64,000 nucleotides of DNA from Legionellales bacterium (GTDB lineage: Bacteria; Pseudomonadota; Gammaproteobacteria; Berkiellales; Berkiellaceae): assembly GCA_002708265.1 (NCBI GenBank), contig PANA01000005.1:397626-461625 (forward strand), read 5' to 3'. This document shows positions 53,344-63,700 of the stretch, piece by piece. The notes beneath the pieces were generated by a model. It saw nothing but the letters and a program-made list of their open reading frames with translations. It ran no database searches and was not told the origin of the DNA. The position numbers and the translations under genes are program-made. Each line of letters begins with the position of its first letter. The stretch's first letter is position 1.

Positions 53344-53976
53344 CTACTTAAGCTTTTTGCCCATTTTTCGTCTTACATCATCCTCAAGCCCTTTTAATGC
53401 TCTTTCTTGTTCAGGCCCCATATTGCCGATATCTTTGGCGACATCACGCATTAACTCGACTTGTTCTAAAGCCTCAAGCTCATATTTAAACATGGGTTTT
53501 GTTTTTAGTCCTACCTCAACCAAGTGCCGCATCCACGCTAAGCCATCTGGATTCGGGGCCGCTAATAAAATTGGGGTTTCGGAACTGCTTAACATATAGT
53601 AATTTTGAAAAGAAATTGGTGTTACCATGAGCCCTGCTTGATCTGATCTTAAATCTGCTATTTGCTCTTCAAGTGTTGTTGAATCAACATCAAATTTTTT
53701 CAAATAATCTTCTCTAAATAGACAAAGAATTTGTTCTTCTTCACGAGTGATTTCTGGCTTATCCAAATGTTTTAAAATATGTTCATCTTTATGAACAAAG
53801 CGAAATCGAACAGCACTCGCATCTTTTGCTAAAGCCTTTGCAACACTGTGCTCTATATGACCGTGAAGACGGATATGTTCATTATTGTTAGTGGGGTATC
53901 GCAACAGGGCTACCCTTTGTCTGCTTTCTTTGGCTTTGAGAAAAAGGTCTTTTACCGTTTTTGGTACTCGAAACAT
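53344..53976 (-). CDS. Unknown accessory protein, first gene of the operon
   Basis: From ATG 53976 the product has 210 residues, beginning MFRVPKTVKDLFLKAKESRQR; GGGG lies six bases upstream, and an ATG four codons earlier lacks a ribosome site. The first 30 residues are basic and amphipathic. The protein is soluble and charged, with a hydrophobic strand TPILLAAPNPDGLAW around residue 150 and a basic C-terminus. It is divergent from the 145-residue gene across about 180 bp that should contain both promoters. Function unknown. Confidence 0.5.
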   Translation of the reverse strand: MFRVPKTVKDLFLKAKESRQRVALLRYPTNNNEHIRLHGHIEHSVAKALAKDASAVRFRFVHKDEHILKHLDKPEITREEEQILCLFREDYLKKFDVDSTTLEEQIADLRSDQAGLMVTPISFQNYYMLSSSETPILLAAPNPDGLAWMRHLVEVGLKTKPMFKYELEALEQVELMRDVAKDIGNMGPEQERALKGLEDDVRRKMGKKLK

Positions 53977-54164
53977 AATAAGCCCCATTTTGAGTCAATC
54001 TTGTTTTAATCATAGAAGATTTATAGTGGCTTGCTGACTGACCTACCTGAAATTCCGGAAATTTTTTATCCACTAAGGGCATTTTCTGAAGGGGCTAATG
54101 CTTATTTTAAACTTGCCGATAGCACTTAATAGAAAGAAAGTGATGATAAGTTTGGAGTGAAGTC

Positions 54165-54602
54165 ATGTCCAGAACACGTGGAATTGATATGCAAGCCCTA
54201 CATCAATTAAAAAAATCACGGCAGCTATGCCTTGATGCCTTAATGCATTTCAAAGATCAGCAATACAAAAGCAAGGATGATTGTCAGCGGATTGTAACTG
54301 TCGTAGACACCTATGTTGAGAGAGTCGCAGAACCTCTGGCATTAGTATTTGAGAAAAAGCTCCAACGCTTAGTACCCAAAGTGAATGAAGCTGTGCATCG
54401 GTACGAGCAAAGCAGCGGCTCAGTCTTTGAGCAAACGATTTTACAAGATGCCCTTTTGAATCGCTCATCTGATGATAAATTAAACCAATTACTCCATCCA
54501 TTTTATGTAGAAACAGTCGCGCCCAAGCGAAAACTTGATAAAGAAATCAACACCCTACGGCAGATCCGCCACGATATTGCTGATATGGAGAAAAAGCTAT
54601 GA
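54165..54602 (+). CDS. Unknown small helical protein
   Basis: A 145-residue protein with TTTGGAGTGAAG before the ATG. It is almost entirely helical and rich in Lys, Gln, Asp and Leu, with heptad-like spacing at about 65-85 and 118-145 that could form coiled coils. No motif is recognised. It is followed after 66 bases by another unknown on the same strand. Confidence 0.5.
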   Translation: MSRTRGIDMQALHQLKKSRQLCLDALMHFKDQQYKSKDDCQRIVTVVDTYVERVAEPLALVFEKKLQRLVPKVNEAVHRYEQSSGSVFEQTILQDALLNRSSDDKLNQLLHPFYVETVAPKRKLDKEINTLRQIRHDIADMEKKL

Positions 54603-54668
54603 CTGGCCATGCTGTCCCGCATTGCGACTATAATTCGTCTAACTGCCTTGTAAGGATGGAGCCAAGTC

Positions 54669-55301
54669 ATGTTTCGATTTAGAAAATTTGTTCGGTCTAT
54701 ACTGGGGTTCAAGGATACGCCAGTAGCACCACTGGAAGATACGAGCCACGTCCATACGCATGACGGCACAGCCACAGAAGAACTAGAAGGCTTTGTTGTT
54801 GTAGAGATAGATGAAACAAATGACCAAAACGATAATGCCTTAACACCTGAAGAGCTTGCAAGCTTGGAGCAAGAACTTGCCGAGTTACTAAGTACACCCC
54901 ATCATACAGAAGATTTTTCGGAACCTGCCCCACTTGAGAACACAGATGATGTTCATGAGATAACAGATCAGGAACTTGAAACGCTTGCTCAAGAGCTTGA
55001 AAATGATGGTTTGTTAAAGCCAGACTACTCGAATCAGCCACAAGCGCTGCGTAGAGCGATGGAAGAAGCGGATGCTGTCACTGCTGATATGAATGCTGGA
55101 GTAGATGCTTTTAACCGCAGAATGACTGAAGCTTTAGGCGGCCAATACCGATACACTGAAGAAGAGTTTGAGGCTGACTGGGCCGCACTTGATGACGAAA
55201 TGCTTTCGGAAGATTCTCCTGAAGAAGCGCCTACAAGGGATGCTGGAGCTAGCCAAGAAGAAACCCCTGCCAGTAGACGCCCGAAAGGCTTATCGTCTTA
55301 A
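54669..55301 (+). CDS. Acidic protein with basic amphipathic N-terminus and internal repeat
   Basis: The 210-residue protein starts MFRFRKFVRSILGFK, a strongly basic amphipathic helix, then turns very acidic. It contains a duplicated unit: APLEDTSHVH (20-29) and APLENTDDVH (87-96), and LTPEELASLEQELAELL (58-74) resembling ITDQELETLAQELENDGLL (98-116). The C-terminal 40 residues are Glu/Ser/Pro-rich (SEDSPEEAP, SQEETPAS) and resemble E-block secretion tails. GGATGGAG precedes the ATG. Its end overlaps the converging thymidine kinase gene by four bases. No known family. Confidence 0.55.
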   Translation: MFRFRKFVRSILGFKDTPVAPLEDTSHVHTHDGTATEELEGFVVVEIDETNDQNDNALTPEELASLEQELAELLSTPHHTEDFSEPAPLENTDDVHEITDQELETLAQELENDGLLKPDYSNQPQALRRAMEEADAVTADMNAGVDAFNRRMTEALGGQYRYTEEEFEADWAALDDEMLSEDSPEEAPTRDAGASQEETPASRRPKGLSS

Positions 55302-55906
55302 TCAGTTGTATTCGAAGCGAGAGCAAAGGTTTCACTCGCACTTAGAAAATGTTTTGAGCGCTGCAAATAGCATCGAAAACAGGCTGGTCGATACTTATCC
55401 TCCGCCCCAATTTCTACCCCGTCTGACACCGGGGCAGTTGATGCAATTTGAAGATTCATGATGGCTTTTTTATGACAAAAGGCACAAGTCGTTTTAATTT
55501 CTTCGACCGAATCCGCTAGCTCAAGTAAACGCTGAGATCCTTCAAATAATTTACTCTTAAAGTTTGTTCTCAAACCATAACAAATTACTGGCACATCTTT
55601 ATAAGTAGCGACTTTCCTCAATTGTTCTACTAAAGGTGCACTAAGAAACTGCGCTTCATCCACAAGCACGCAGGCAGTATTGTTAGGAAGTGCTACCAAT
55701 AGATCTGTTTCATCGTTTACGATTAAGTCTGCTTCTCGATGCAGTCCTGCTCGAGATTTAACAATGCTTTCTCCAAAACGATTATCAATCTGAGGCTTAA
55801 TGAGGAACACAGGCTTAGATTGGCTTTCATAGTTATGCGCAACTGCCAATAAATTAAGGGTTTTGGCACTGCCCATCGTGCCAAAACGAAAATACAATTT
55901 TGCCAT
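55298..55906 (-). CDS. tdk: Thymidine kinase
   Basis: The 202-residue type II thymidine kinase phosphorylates thymidine with ATP in salvage. RFGTMGSAKTLNLL is the P-loop, CVLVDEAQFL the Walker B/DEAQ motif, and CAFCHKKA with CFRC the structural zinc site. Lasso-region residues near the C-terminus follow. Its 3-prime end overlaps the acidic repeat protein gene; upstream it lies nine bases after the permease gene. Confidence 0.95.
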   Translation of the reverse strand: MAKLYFRFGTMGSAKTLNLLAVAHNYESQSKPVFLIKPQIDNRFGESIVKSRAGLHREADLIVNDETDLLVALPNNTACVLVDEAQFLSAPLVEQLRKVATYKDVPVICYGLRTNFKSKLFEGSQRLLELADSVEEIKTTCAFCHKKAIMNLQIASTAPVSDGVEIGAEDKYRPACFRCYLQRSKHFLSASETFALASNTTD

Positions 55907-55915
55907 TGAATTTCC

Positions 55916-57151
55916 TTACGCGTGCATTACCGGTAGCATATGAGTTTGCGCCAACAGTTGCAAGACAACAACTGCCACCCCAAAAGCAATGCATAAACCT
56001 AACAGCCCTTTCCCTGCAAACAAGCGATACGTTGCATTTGGATGATGATGGCGAGCGAATATAACCATGCTTGCAGGATACAGGACCAGCAGCAACGCAC
56101 CGAATACCCCAGCATAGCTAAGTGCTAATAAGAACCCCTCTGGATAAACTTGTGCAAACAGTAAAGGCGGACCAAAAGTCAGCACTGCTAGTGCCACTTT
56201 TCGAGAAGAGGTTTTCTCCCAACCAAGCCCATCAGCAAGAAAATCAAACAGGCCAAGTGCCACACCAATAAATGAGCTTAACAAAGCAAAAAAGGTAAAA
56301 CTTTTAGCGAAGAAAGTAAGCCAGTGGTGATCCATCAATCGATTAAGGGCTTGCGTGACCCCGGTCACCGCGTCACCCTGCTGGGCAATCGCCAACAAAC
56401 CGGTTGAGCCTTCTAGCGGGATAGTCCCCAAAATGAGTGCTTCCCAAGTCAAATAAACTCCAAGAGGGATGAGTCCCCCTAAAAGAATAGCCAGTCTCAA
56501 GGGCTTGATTGCATGATTAAAGTAAGTGGTCAGAGACGGCACCAATAAATGAAAACCGAAAGCGGTCACCATCAGGGGCACTGCAGTGAGCAGGTACTGC
56601 GGCTCTCCCTCGTAAAGCATTTCCATTTGTACGTGAGGTGAAACAGAAACAACCAATGCTGCGTAGGCGGCGATCAATCCAATCATAAGAAGCCGATTTA
56701 ATTTATCGACAACACCAGTGCCCATAAACACAATCGTTGCAAAAAACATGACAAAGACAACGGCGCCAATATTATGATCGACTGATAGGGACAACCAGTT
56801 ATTCAAGGCTTCCAAGCTGAGCACGGTCCCACCTGAGGTGTAGGCGGCCATCACGGAGTACATAAAGCACAGGTACACCAACCAGGCACACTTACCCCAT
56901 AAGGGGCCGAGCGACTTTGTGGCCATAGAGATAAGATTGGTCTCTCCAGGATACCAAAGACTGACTTCTAACATACAAAAAGCCGTTAGCATCATGATGG
57001 CCCAAATTAGGGCAAAAGCGAGCACCGTTGGAAAGAAGCCACCAGAAGCTGTGGCGACCGGTAGGCCTATCATACCTGCACCTATGCAGGTTCCAGCGAC
57101 GAGCAAAGCACCGCCAGCAATTCGGGTAGGGGAAAGAGCAGACATAATCAT
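55916..57151 (-). CDS. Aromatic amino-acid permease (HAAAP family, TyrP/Mtr-like)
   Basis: A 411-residue transporter with about eleven membrane helices. The N-terminal GGALLVAGTCIGAGMIGLPVATASGGF is the HAAAP signature, and YTSGGTVLSL and LLVPSLTTYFNH follow. E. coli relatives import tyrosine or tryptophan with protons. It may supply the cell with amino acids, a common need in intracellular bacteria. The start may be either of two ATGs two codons apart. Confidence 0.88.
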   Translation of the reverse strand: MIMSALSPTRIAGGALLVAGTCIGAGMIGLPVATASGGFFPTVLAFALIWAIMMLTAFCMLEVSLWYPGETNLISMATKSLGPLWGKCAWLVYLCFMYSVMAAYTSGGTVLSLEALNNWLSLSVDHNIGAVVFVMFFATIVFMGTGVVDKLNRLLMIGLIAAYAALVVSVSPHVQMEMLYEGEPQYLLTAVPLMVTAFGFHLLVPSLTTYFNHAIKPLRLAILLGGLIPLGVYLTWEALILGTIPLEGSTGLLAIAQQGDAVTGVTQALNRLMDHHWLTFFAKSFTFFALLSSFIGVALGLFDFLADGLGWEKTSSRKVALAVLTFGPPLLFAQVYPEGFLLALSYAGVFGALLLVLYPASMVIFARHHHPNATYRLFAGKGLLGLCIAFGVAVVVLQLLAQTHMLPVMHA

Positions 57152-57212
57152 TTCTCTAACAAAATATCTACCCTACCGACCCCGCTTTTAAAAATCAAAT
57201 GCACGTGCACGA

Positions 57213-58142
57213 CTAGAGCTTTTCAAGGAGCTCCGGCACAATTTTGAATAGATCCCCGACTAGCCCATAATCAGCCACTTCAAAGATGGGCGCTTCTGGG
57301 TCTTGATTGATGGCAACAACTATTTTGGCATCCTTCATCCCAGCGATATGCTGAATAGCGCCAGATATTCCGATGGCAATATAGAGCTCTGGCGCAACGA
57401 CTTTACCCGTTTGTCCGACTTGGTAATCATTTGGAACATAACCGGCATCTACGGCGGCACGGGAGGCCCCGACGGCGGCACCGAGCTTGTCTGCTAATTG
57501 CTCAATCAGTGTAAACTGTTCTTTTGAGCCGAGCCCTCTTCCCCCAGATACAACTATTGAGGCCTCGGTTAGCTCTGGGCGTTCAAGGGTCGGGGTATCT
57601 TCTTTAACAAACTCAGCAGTGCGTCCTTTAAATTCAAACTCGACTGCTTCAACAGGTGCTGAAGAATCGGTATCAGTGACAGGATCGAAACTCGTAGCTC
57701 GAACAGTGATCACTTTTAGGGGTGATAACACCTTCACAGTTTCAAATGCATTACCGGCATAAATAGGACGCACGAAGGTATCCGAGGATTTGACCGCCGT
57801 GATATCAGATACTTGCATGACGTCTAACAAAGCCGCAACACGGGGAGTAAAGTTTTTACCCGTTGTGGTAGCAGCAGCCCAAAAGCTAGTGTATTGAGAG
57901 GCTAATTGAGTACACAGTGCCGCAATAGGCTCAGCCAAATCATGCTCAAATACGGTTTGCTCACTGACGAGAACTTTGCTGACGCCTTTGAGGGGCGCTA
58001 CCTTTTCAGCAGCGACCATCGCGGCGGGGCCTACGATGAGGGCGTGAACGGTATCACTGGCTTGTAGAGCAGCACTTAATGCGGCTAGGCCAGCAGATTT
58101 TACCTCTCCTGCTTTTTGTTCGATATAAACGAGTGCACTCAT
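57213..58142 (-). CDS. etfA: Electron transfer flavoprotein alpha subunit
   Basis: A 309-residue FAD-binding subunit. The C-terminal domain has VVSGGRGLGSKEQF, ASRAAVDAGYVPNDYQVGQTGKVVAPELYIAIGISGAIQHIAGM and INQDPEAPIFEVADYGLVGDL, which bind FAD. ETF passes electrons from acyl-CoA dehydrogenases, here including those of the leucine locus, to ETF-QO. It overlaps etfB by four bases. Confidence 0.96.
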   Translation of the reverse strand: MSALVYIEQKAGEVKSAGLAALSAALQASDTVHALIVGPAAMVAAEKVAPLKGVSKVLVSEQTVFEHDLAEPIAALCTQLASQYTSFWAAATTTGKNFTPRVAALLDVMQVSDITAVKSSDTFVRPIYAGNAFETVKVLSPLKVITVRATSFDPVTDTDSSAPVEAVEFEFKGRTAEFVKEDTPTLERPELTEASIVVSGGRGLGSKEQFTLIEQLADKLGAAVGASRAAVDAGYVPNDYQVGQTGKVVAPELYIAIGISGAIQHIAGMKDAKIVVAINQDPEAPIFEVADYGLVGDLFKIVPELLEKL

Positions 58143-58891
58143 GATAGGACTTTCTCCTTATCCCTTAGTTGTTCTAACAAGCTATCCACTGATTCAACAC
58201 GAACCCCAGGCGATTTAGCGGCGGGAGATGTCACTTTTTCGACTTGTAGTTTTGCAGTCAGATCAACACCAAGCGTATCAACTTCAATCGTTGCTAAAGG
58301 TTTGCTTTTAGCTTTCATGATTTTAGGTAACGGAATTGGGCTGGGTTCATTTAAGCGTAAATCACAAGTAATCACTGAAGGAATGGTCACACGAAGGGTT
58401 TGCAAACCACCATCAACCTCTCGGGTACAGACGAGGCAGTCCTCTTGCTTTTCAATGGCAGAGACAAAGGTGGCTTGAGGCCAGTCGAGCAAAGCGGCTA
58501 ACATTGGACCGGTTTGACTACAGTCATCATCGATGGCTTGTTTTCCCATCATGATCATATCCACCTGTTCATCTTGAGCTATTTTTTTCAAAATTTTAGC
58601 GATATGAAGTGGTTCAAGGGTTTTATCCGTATGGATGTGAATGGCTTTGTCCGCGCCTCTAGCAAGAGCGGCTCTGAGCGTTTCAGTGACGGCTTGAGGA
58701 CCAATAGAAACGGCGATGATTTCTTCTGTTAGGCCCTGTGCTTGCCATTTTGTGGCTTGCTCTAAAGCGATTTCATCAAAAGGGTTCATCGCATGTTTTG
58801 CGCCACTCGTCTCTACACCACTTTCATCTTTTTTGACGATCACTTTTACATAGGGATCGACGACTCGTTTTACTGGCACACAAATTTTCAC
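58139..58891 (-). CDS. etfB: Electron transfer flavoprotein beta subunit
   Basis: I choose GTG 58891 (250 residues, KICVPVKRVVDPYVKV...), with AGGGAG upstream, because the family starts with this strand; a 17-codon extension to ATG 58942 is unlikely. AMNPFDEIALEQA and VDMIMMGKQAIDDD with the AMP-binding region, and the recognition loop near CTREVDGGLQT, are typical. It forms the heterodimer with etfA. The gene is divergent from ETF-QO across about 90 bp. Confidence 0.94.
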   Translation of the reverse strand: MKICVPVKRVVDPYVKVIVKKDESGVETSGAKHAMNPFDEIALEQATKWQAQGLTEEIIAVSIGPQAVTETLRAALARGADKAIHIHTDKTLEPLHIAKILKKIAQDEQVDMIMMGKQAIDDDCSQTGPMLAALLDWPQATFVSAIEKQEDCLVCTREVDGGLQTLRVTIPSVITCDLRLNEPSPIPLPKIMKAKSKPLATIEVDTLGVDLTAKLQVEKVTSPAAKSPGVRVESVDSLLEQLRDKEKVLS

Positions 58892-58983
58892 GGCTTTACT
58901 CCCTGCCTTTTGCTTAAAATTAGGATACCACTTTCCATTCATTCAGACGATTCGCTACACTATCGCAAAACAAGGAGTGAAAC

Positions 58984-60612
58984 ATGAGTGAAAGGGAACG
59001 CATTGATACAGATGTTGTCATTGTAGGGGCCGGTCCAGCTGGTTTAGCTTGTGCCATTCGCTGCGCCCAGTTAGCCAAAGAACAATCTCGTTCACTTTCC
59101 ATTACTGTTTTAGAAAAGGGCGCTGAAGTTGGCGCACACATTTTATCAGGCGCGGTTTTTGAGCCACGGGCTTTAAATGCTTTGATTCCGGATTGGGCTC
59201 AAAAAGGGGCGCCCTTAGACGTCCCGGTTACCAAAGATAACTTTTACTGGTTAACTGAAAAGCGGTCGTGGCGCTGCCCTATTCCTTCGCTATTAAATAA
59301 TCATGGTAACTATATTATTTCCTTAGGTCGTTTATGTGCATGGTTAGCTGAACAAGCCACCGCTTTAGGCGTTGATATATATCCAGGATTTGCGGCTACC
59401 GATGTTGTTACAGATGGTGAGAACAAGGTTATTGGAATTGTGACATCTGATGTGGGAAAGGATGTGAACGATCGTCCTTTATCAGATTTTACACCCGGTA
59501 TTGAAATTCATGCGAAACAAGTAATATTAGCCGAGGGGTGTCGAGGATCTCTGGCACAGAAAATTATGAAAACTTACCAGCTTCAAGCGCCGGGACAGTT
59601 TCAGACCTATGGTTTAGGATTTAAAGAAGTCTGGGAGGTTGATAGCCCAGCATATCAACCAGGTACCGTTGTTCACACGGTTGGGTTTCCATTGTCTCAC
59701 AACCTGTATGGTGGAGGCTTTATTTATCATGCCAACCACCAGCGTGTGTATGTTGGTTTAGTCTTAGGCTTGGATTATAAAGATCCGTATTTAGAGCCCT
59801 ATGCAGAATTTCAACGCTTTAAACAGCATCCAAAATTACGTGAATTATTAATTGGTGGTCGTCCGCTAAAGTACGGCGCTCGAACATTAAACGAAGGTGG
59901 TTGGCAGTCAATTCCAAATTGTAGTTTTCCAGGAGGATTACTCATTGGATGCAGCGCTGGATTCTTGAATGTGGCGAAGATTAAAGGCTCTCACACCGCT
60001 ATGCAATCGGGAATAGAGGCTGCTGAACATCTTTTCAATACTGTTTTTAACAGCGCATTGGTTGAGGCAGATTATACCCAACGAATCAAAGATAGTTGGA
60101 TAGGTAAAGAATTATATCGAACGCGTAATATACGACCCGGTTTTAATAAGGGGCTTAAGCGAGGGATGCTCAAAGCAGGCATAGAGTTGAGCTGGCTTGG
60201 TCGACTTAATCCGTATACCCGCCAACATCGTCATCCTGATCACTCCTGCCTAGAAGATAAATCTCAATATCCAAAACGAGAGTATTCAAAGCCCGATGGA
60301 AAACTTACTTTTGATAAAATGACCTCCCTTAGCCGAAGTAATGTATATCATCGTGAAAACCAACCTATTCATTTACGCTTAAGAACCCCTACTATCGCAA
60401 ATGAAGTCAATCTTACGCGTTTTTCCGGACCTGAAAGTCGTTACTGTCCCGCTGGCGTCTACGAGTATCTAAAGAAAAATAATCGCTACTGTTTACAAAT
60501 TAATGCACAAAACTGTATCCACTGTAAGGCCTGCGATATAAAAGACCCCACTCAAAACATTGAATGGACGCCACCAGAAGGCGGTGGTGGCCCTAATTAC
60601 GGCGATATGTAA
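58984..60612 (+). CDS. Electron transfer flavoprotein-ubiquinone oxidoreductase
   Basis: The 542-residue enzyme takes electrons from reduced ETF and reduces ubiquinone at the inner membrane. VVIVGAGPAGLACAIRCA binds FAD, HILSGAVFEPRALNALIPDW and YGARTLNEGGWQSIP are family blocks. The C-terminal 4Fe-4S cluster is given by RYCPAGVYEY and NCIHCKACDIKDP. It is near full family length. Next to etfBA it connects the acyl-CoA dehydrogenases to the respiratory chain. Confidence 0.96.
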   Translation: MSERERIDTDVVIVGAGPAGLACAIRCAQLAKEQSRSLSITVLEKGAEVGAHILSGAVFEPRALNALIPDWAQKGAPLDVPVTKDNFYWLTEKRSWRCPIPSLLNNHGNYIISLGRLCAWLAEQATALGVDIYPGFAATDVVTDGENKVIGIVTSDVGKDVNDRPLSDFTPGIEIHAKQVILAEGCRGSLAQKIMKTYQLQAPGQFQTYGLGFKEVWEVDSPAYQPGTVVHTVGFPLSHNLYGGGFIYHANHQRVYVGLVLGLDYKDPYLEPYAEFQRFKQHPKLRELLIGGRPLKYGARTLNEGGWQSIPNCSFPGGLLIGCSAGFLNVAKIKGSHTAMQSGIEAAEHLFNTVFNSALVEADYTQRIKDSWIGKELYRTRNIRPGFNKGLKRGMLKAGIELSWLGRLNPYTRQHRHPDHSCLEDKSQYPKREYSKPDGKLTFDKMTSLSRSNVYHRENQPIHLRLRTPTIANEVNLTRFSGPESRYCPAGVYEYLKKNNRYCLQINAQNCIHCKACDIKDPTQNIEWTPPEGGGGPNYGDM

Positions 60613-60759
60613 TTTATTTTATCTCAAGCTGACAAATTTGCTCATATTTTGAGGGATGTTTACTAGTAGAACAGTTCCCTCTAAATGTCTCAACTGAACC
60701 AAATAGTTGCCGATACCTCAAACAGAAGTAAATGAATACTATTAGGTGACTTTACACGT

Positions 60760-63700
60760 ATGGGTTACAACGAGCAGCTATCAACCGCCTGGGATTGTTT
60801 TGAAGGTGCACTTGAACAAATGGGTTCAGGTGTTTCTGAGCAATTATTTGCTGCTGATAATGACGATGGAATTCTGGGCCCTATTTTCGACACAGTCGAT
60901 CTCCAAGCTCTACCAGGATATGACGAAGCTGAGGTGGCCGCACGATTCCGTGTTCTTGGACTCAAAGCACACGATGTATATAAATCAAATCCTGAGAAAT
61001 ATAGTGACGTGCCGGCACCTAAAAGTGAAGCAGATCTAATTGAGCTCATAGGTGACCCTACTTTCGATGCTGAGGCATATTTAGAAACAACACTTGCGCT
61101 TGCTATTAAAGAACAAATGAGTAGCACGCCTGAAAAAAGGAGGGCGTTGATAACCAATGCCGTTCGCTTAAACCCTGATCTTCTTGTTGATTTACAACAA
61201 GAGGCTATCAAACTCAGTGAAGCAAACTTGAATCAAAACGATCCGGTTCGTATAGCCACTGTAGGGGCTTTCAAAACACTTGCCAACATGAAAGCTTTAC
61301 AGGATGAAATGGACGCGCTTCAGCAAAACAACCACAGCGTTCAACACGCTATAGCGGAAAGAGAAGAGTATAAACGCGAACTTGAAGCTGAAATGGAAAA
61401 CCTACTTGCAGCAGAAGAAGAAAATATTGAGGCCCGTACTGAACTAGCTAGCCTTAAAAAAGAAAGAGATACTCTCAAAAGAAAAATTGCTGCTATTGAA
61501 ACTGATTTGAGACAACTAGAGGATGTTTCAGATGCGTTGACACAATCTCAGTCGCAGCTTAAGCAGAAAGAAAAAGAATTAGAAACTGCCCAAGCTGATA
61601 TCAAACTAATCACTGACCGCTTAACAAGGCGAGATGATGACATGGCCTCTCTCGAGGCAGAAAAGGAACGGTTAGCGTCATCCTTTCGTGAAGAACTCAT
61701 AGCTGTGCAAGACGAGCATACAGAAAAATTAGCAAAAACTCAGGAAGCCTTAGAAACGGCTCAGCATGAAATCACTTCGAGAAAGGCGGCACATGAAGAG
61801 TTGGCTGCTAAATTTCAGCCTCTAATCGATCGTGTAGATGAATTAAATGCTGCATTAGAGGAAGCGCGGGCTGCCAACCAAAGCACTGTTGATATGCAAG
61901 ATCAACTTACCGCATTAAGCGAAGCACTCGGAACAGAACGAGAAAAAGTTAAAAGACTGGAGGGTGAAGTTTCCAACCTTCAAGCAGGGCTTTCAACTGA
62001 AAAAGAAAAGCTTGAAAAGGAACGAGCTCAATACGTAGCTCAAAGCGGCGATGCTACTCAAAGGCTATCGGCTCTGACTGATGAACTGAAGGCTGCTAGA
62101 GCTGAGCTAGAAGCAATGGTTAAAGCAAAAGGTACGTCAGCAAATGAATATACTGATTTACAAACGAAATACGAGTCACTATTAACAGTAAAAACAGCTC
62201 TTCAAAATAAAGTTGAATATCTTAATGCTGCAGCTGAAGCGGCACAAGATAAAATAACCAAATTAGAGGCAAAGGTCGCTGAGCTCGAAACTGAAGTACA
62301 AACCCTTAAAGAAAACCCTCAAGCGACCCCTGAAGATATATCTCGCCTTGAAAACAAGCTACTTGGCTATCAAGCGATGATGGTAGCTGGCATTCAATTA
62401 GGAATGCAGGGTATAGAAACGATTAAGCACTCTGCTCAAAATGCCCTTCTTGCTTTAGAAACAAAACTTGAATCACTCAGAACTTTAAATGCACAGGGAC
62501 CTGAGTACGCATCAGCAGAGGCCGAACACCAAGCCCTAAAAGCAGCGATTTCCGATATAGAACAAAAAAAAGAAGCTTATTTAACAGCAAACCAACGTTT
62601 AAATAGCGAATATACTTCCGAAAGTGATGACCTGGCAGCACTTCAGACCCTACAAGCGAATCTTGCAACTGCTACCAGTAGCCTTATCAGCTCGACTAAA
62701 GCACTAGGAAAACTGATCAATACTCGCCTTAACAGCACTGTTTATCTTGAGGATGAATTAAATACTCTTCGAGATGAAAGAGTAAAAATGACTGCTGAAC
62801 TGGAAGCTGCTAGACATGAGCTTGATTCCCTCGAAGATGCTCATTTGAAACTGCAAAAAGACTATGCAAAAGTGCAGGAAATGCGAGAAGCTGCAGAAGA
62901 GGCTAACGAAGCGTTAGAAAGTGAAGTGGCGCAGCTTTCAGGAACAGTTGAAGCTCTTGAAACAGACAATGCAGCTCAGATCAAAGAAATCCAAGCTCTC
63001 CAAAGAGAACGTGATGATTCATTTAGTGCTATAGAAAACTATTTTGGTGAGAATAGTAATTTAGCCATTGAAATCCAACGACTCAAAAAAATGTTACTCG
63101 AAAGCACCACCGCACTTAGTGAAACAAGAGACACTCTGGCGGCTGAAAGCGCCCGTGCCGATGCTGCAGTCACTGAGGCTGTCGACGCAACTCGCCGAGC
63201 AGAAGAAGTGCAAAAGCACTTATCTAGCACTTCAGATGAACTTACTAGCGTTAGAACAGAATTAAGTGAGGTGCTCTCCCGGAAAGAGCAACTTGAACAA
63301 GTTGTCGCAGAACAAGGTCAAACAATCACTGCGCAAAATCAAAAAATAACTGACCTTTCTGATGAAAACAAAGCACTCTTAGAACGCGCCATTAGCGCTG
63401 AGGAAAATGCCAACAAATTACTCGCTCAGCTGCAAGCATTAAAGGATTCAATTCCCCAAATTAAAAGAAGAGCCTTAATTAGTGGAATTTACACCTCTTA
63501 TGAAGCCACACTATCAGAGTTAAGAGAAAGAATAGATAGCATTAAAAAAGAAGTTAATGCTCGTCTTGATAAATTTCTTGAATCAAATGATGTACATGAT
63601 CTTGAAAATGCGAGCATCACCCCTGAATATCTACAGCTTTTAAATGCTTACGTTTCTACTGCAAAGATTTATAATGAAGTTGTCGACGCATATAACGCTA

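Noticed and set aside
60765..61211. 148-residue reverse-strand ORF at the start of the coiled-coil gene
   Set aside because: Antisense shadow rich in Ser/Arg, as expected opposite a Glu/Ala/Leu-rich coding frame; the forward frame stays open for more than 3 kb.
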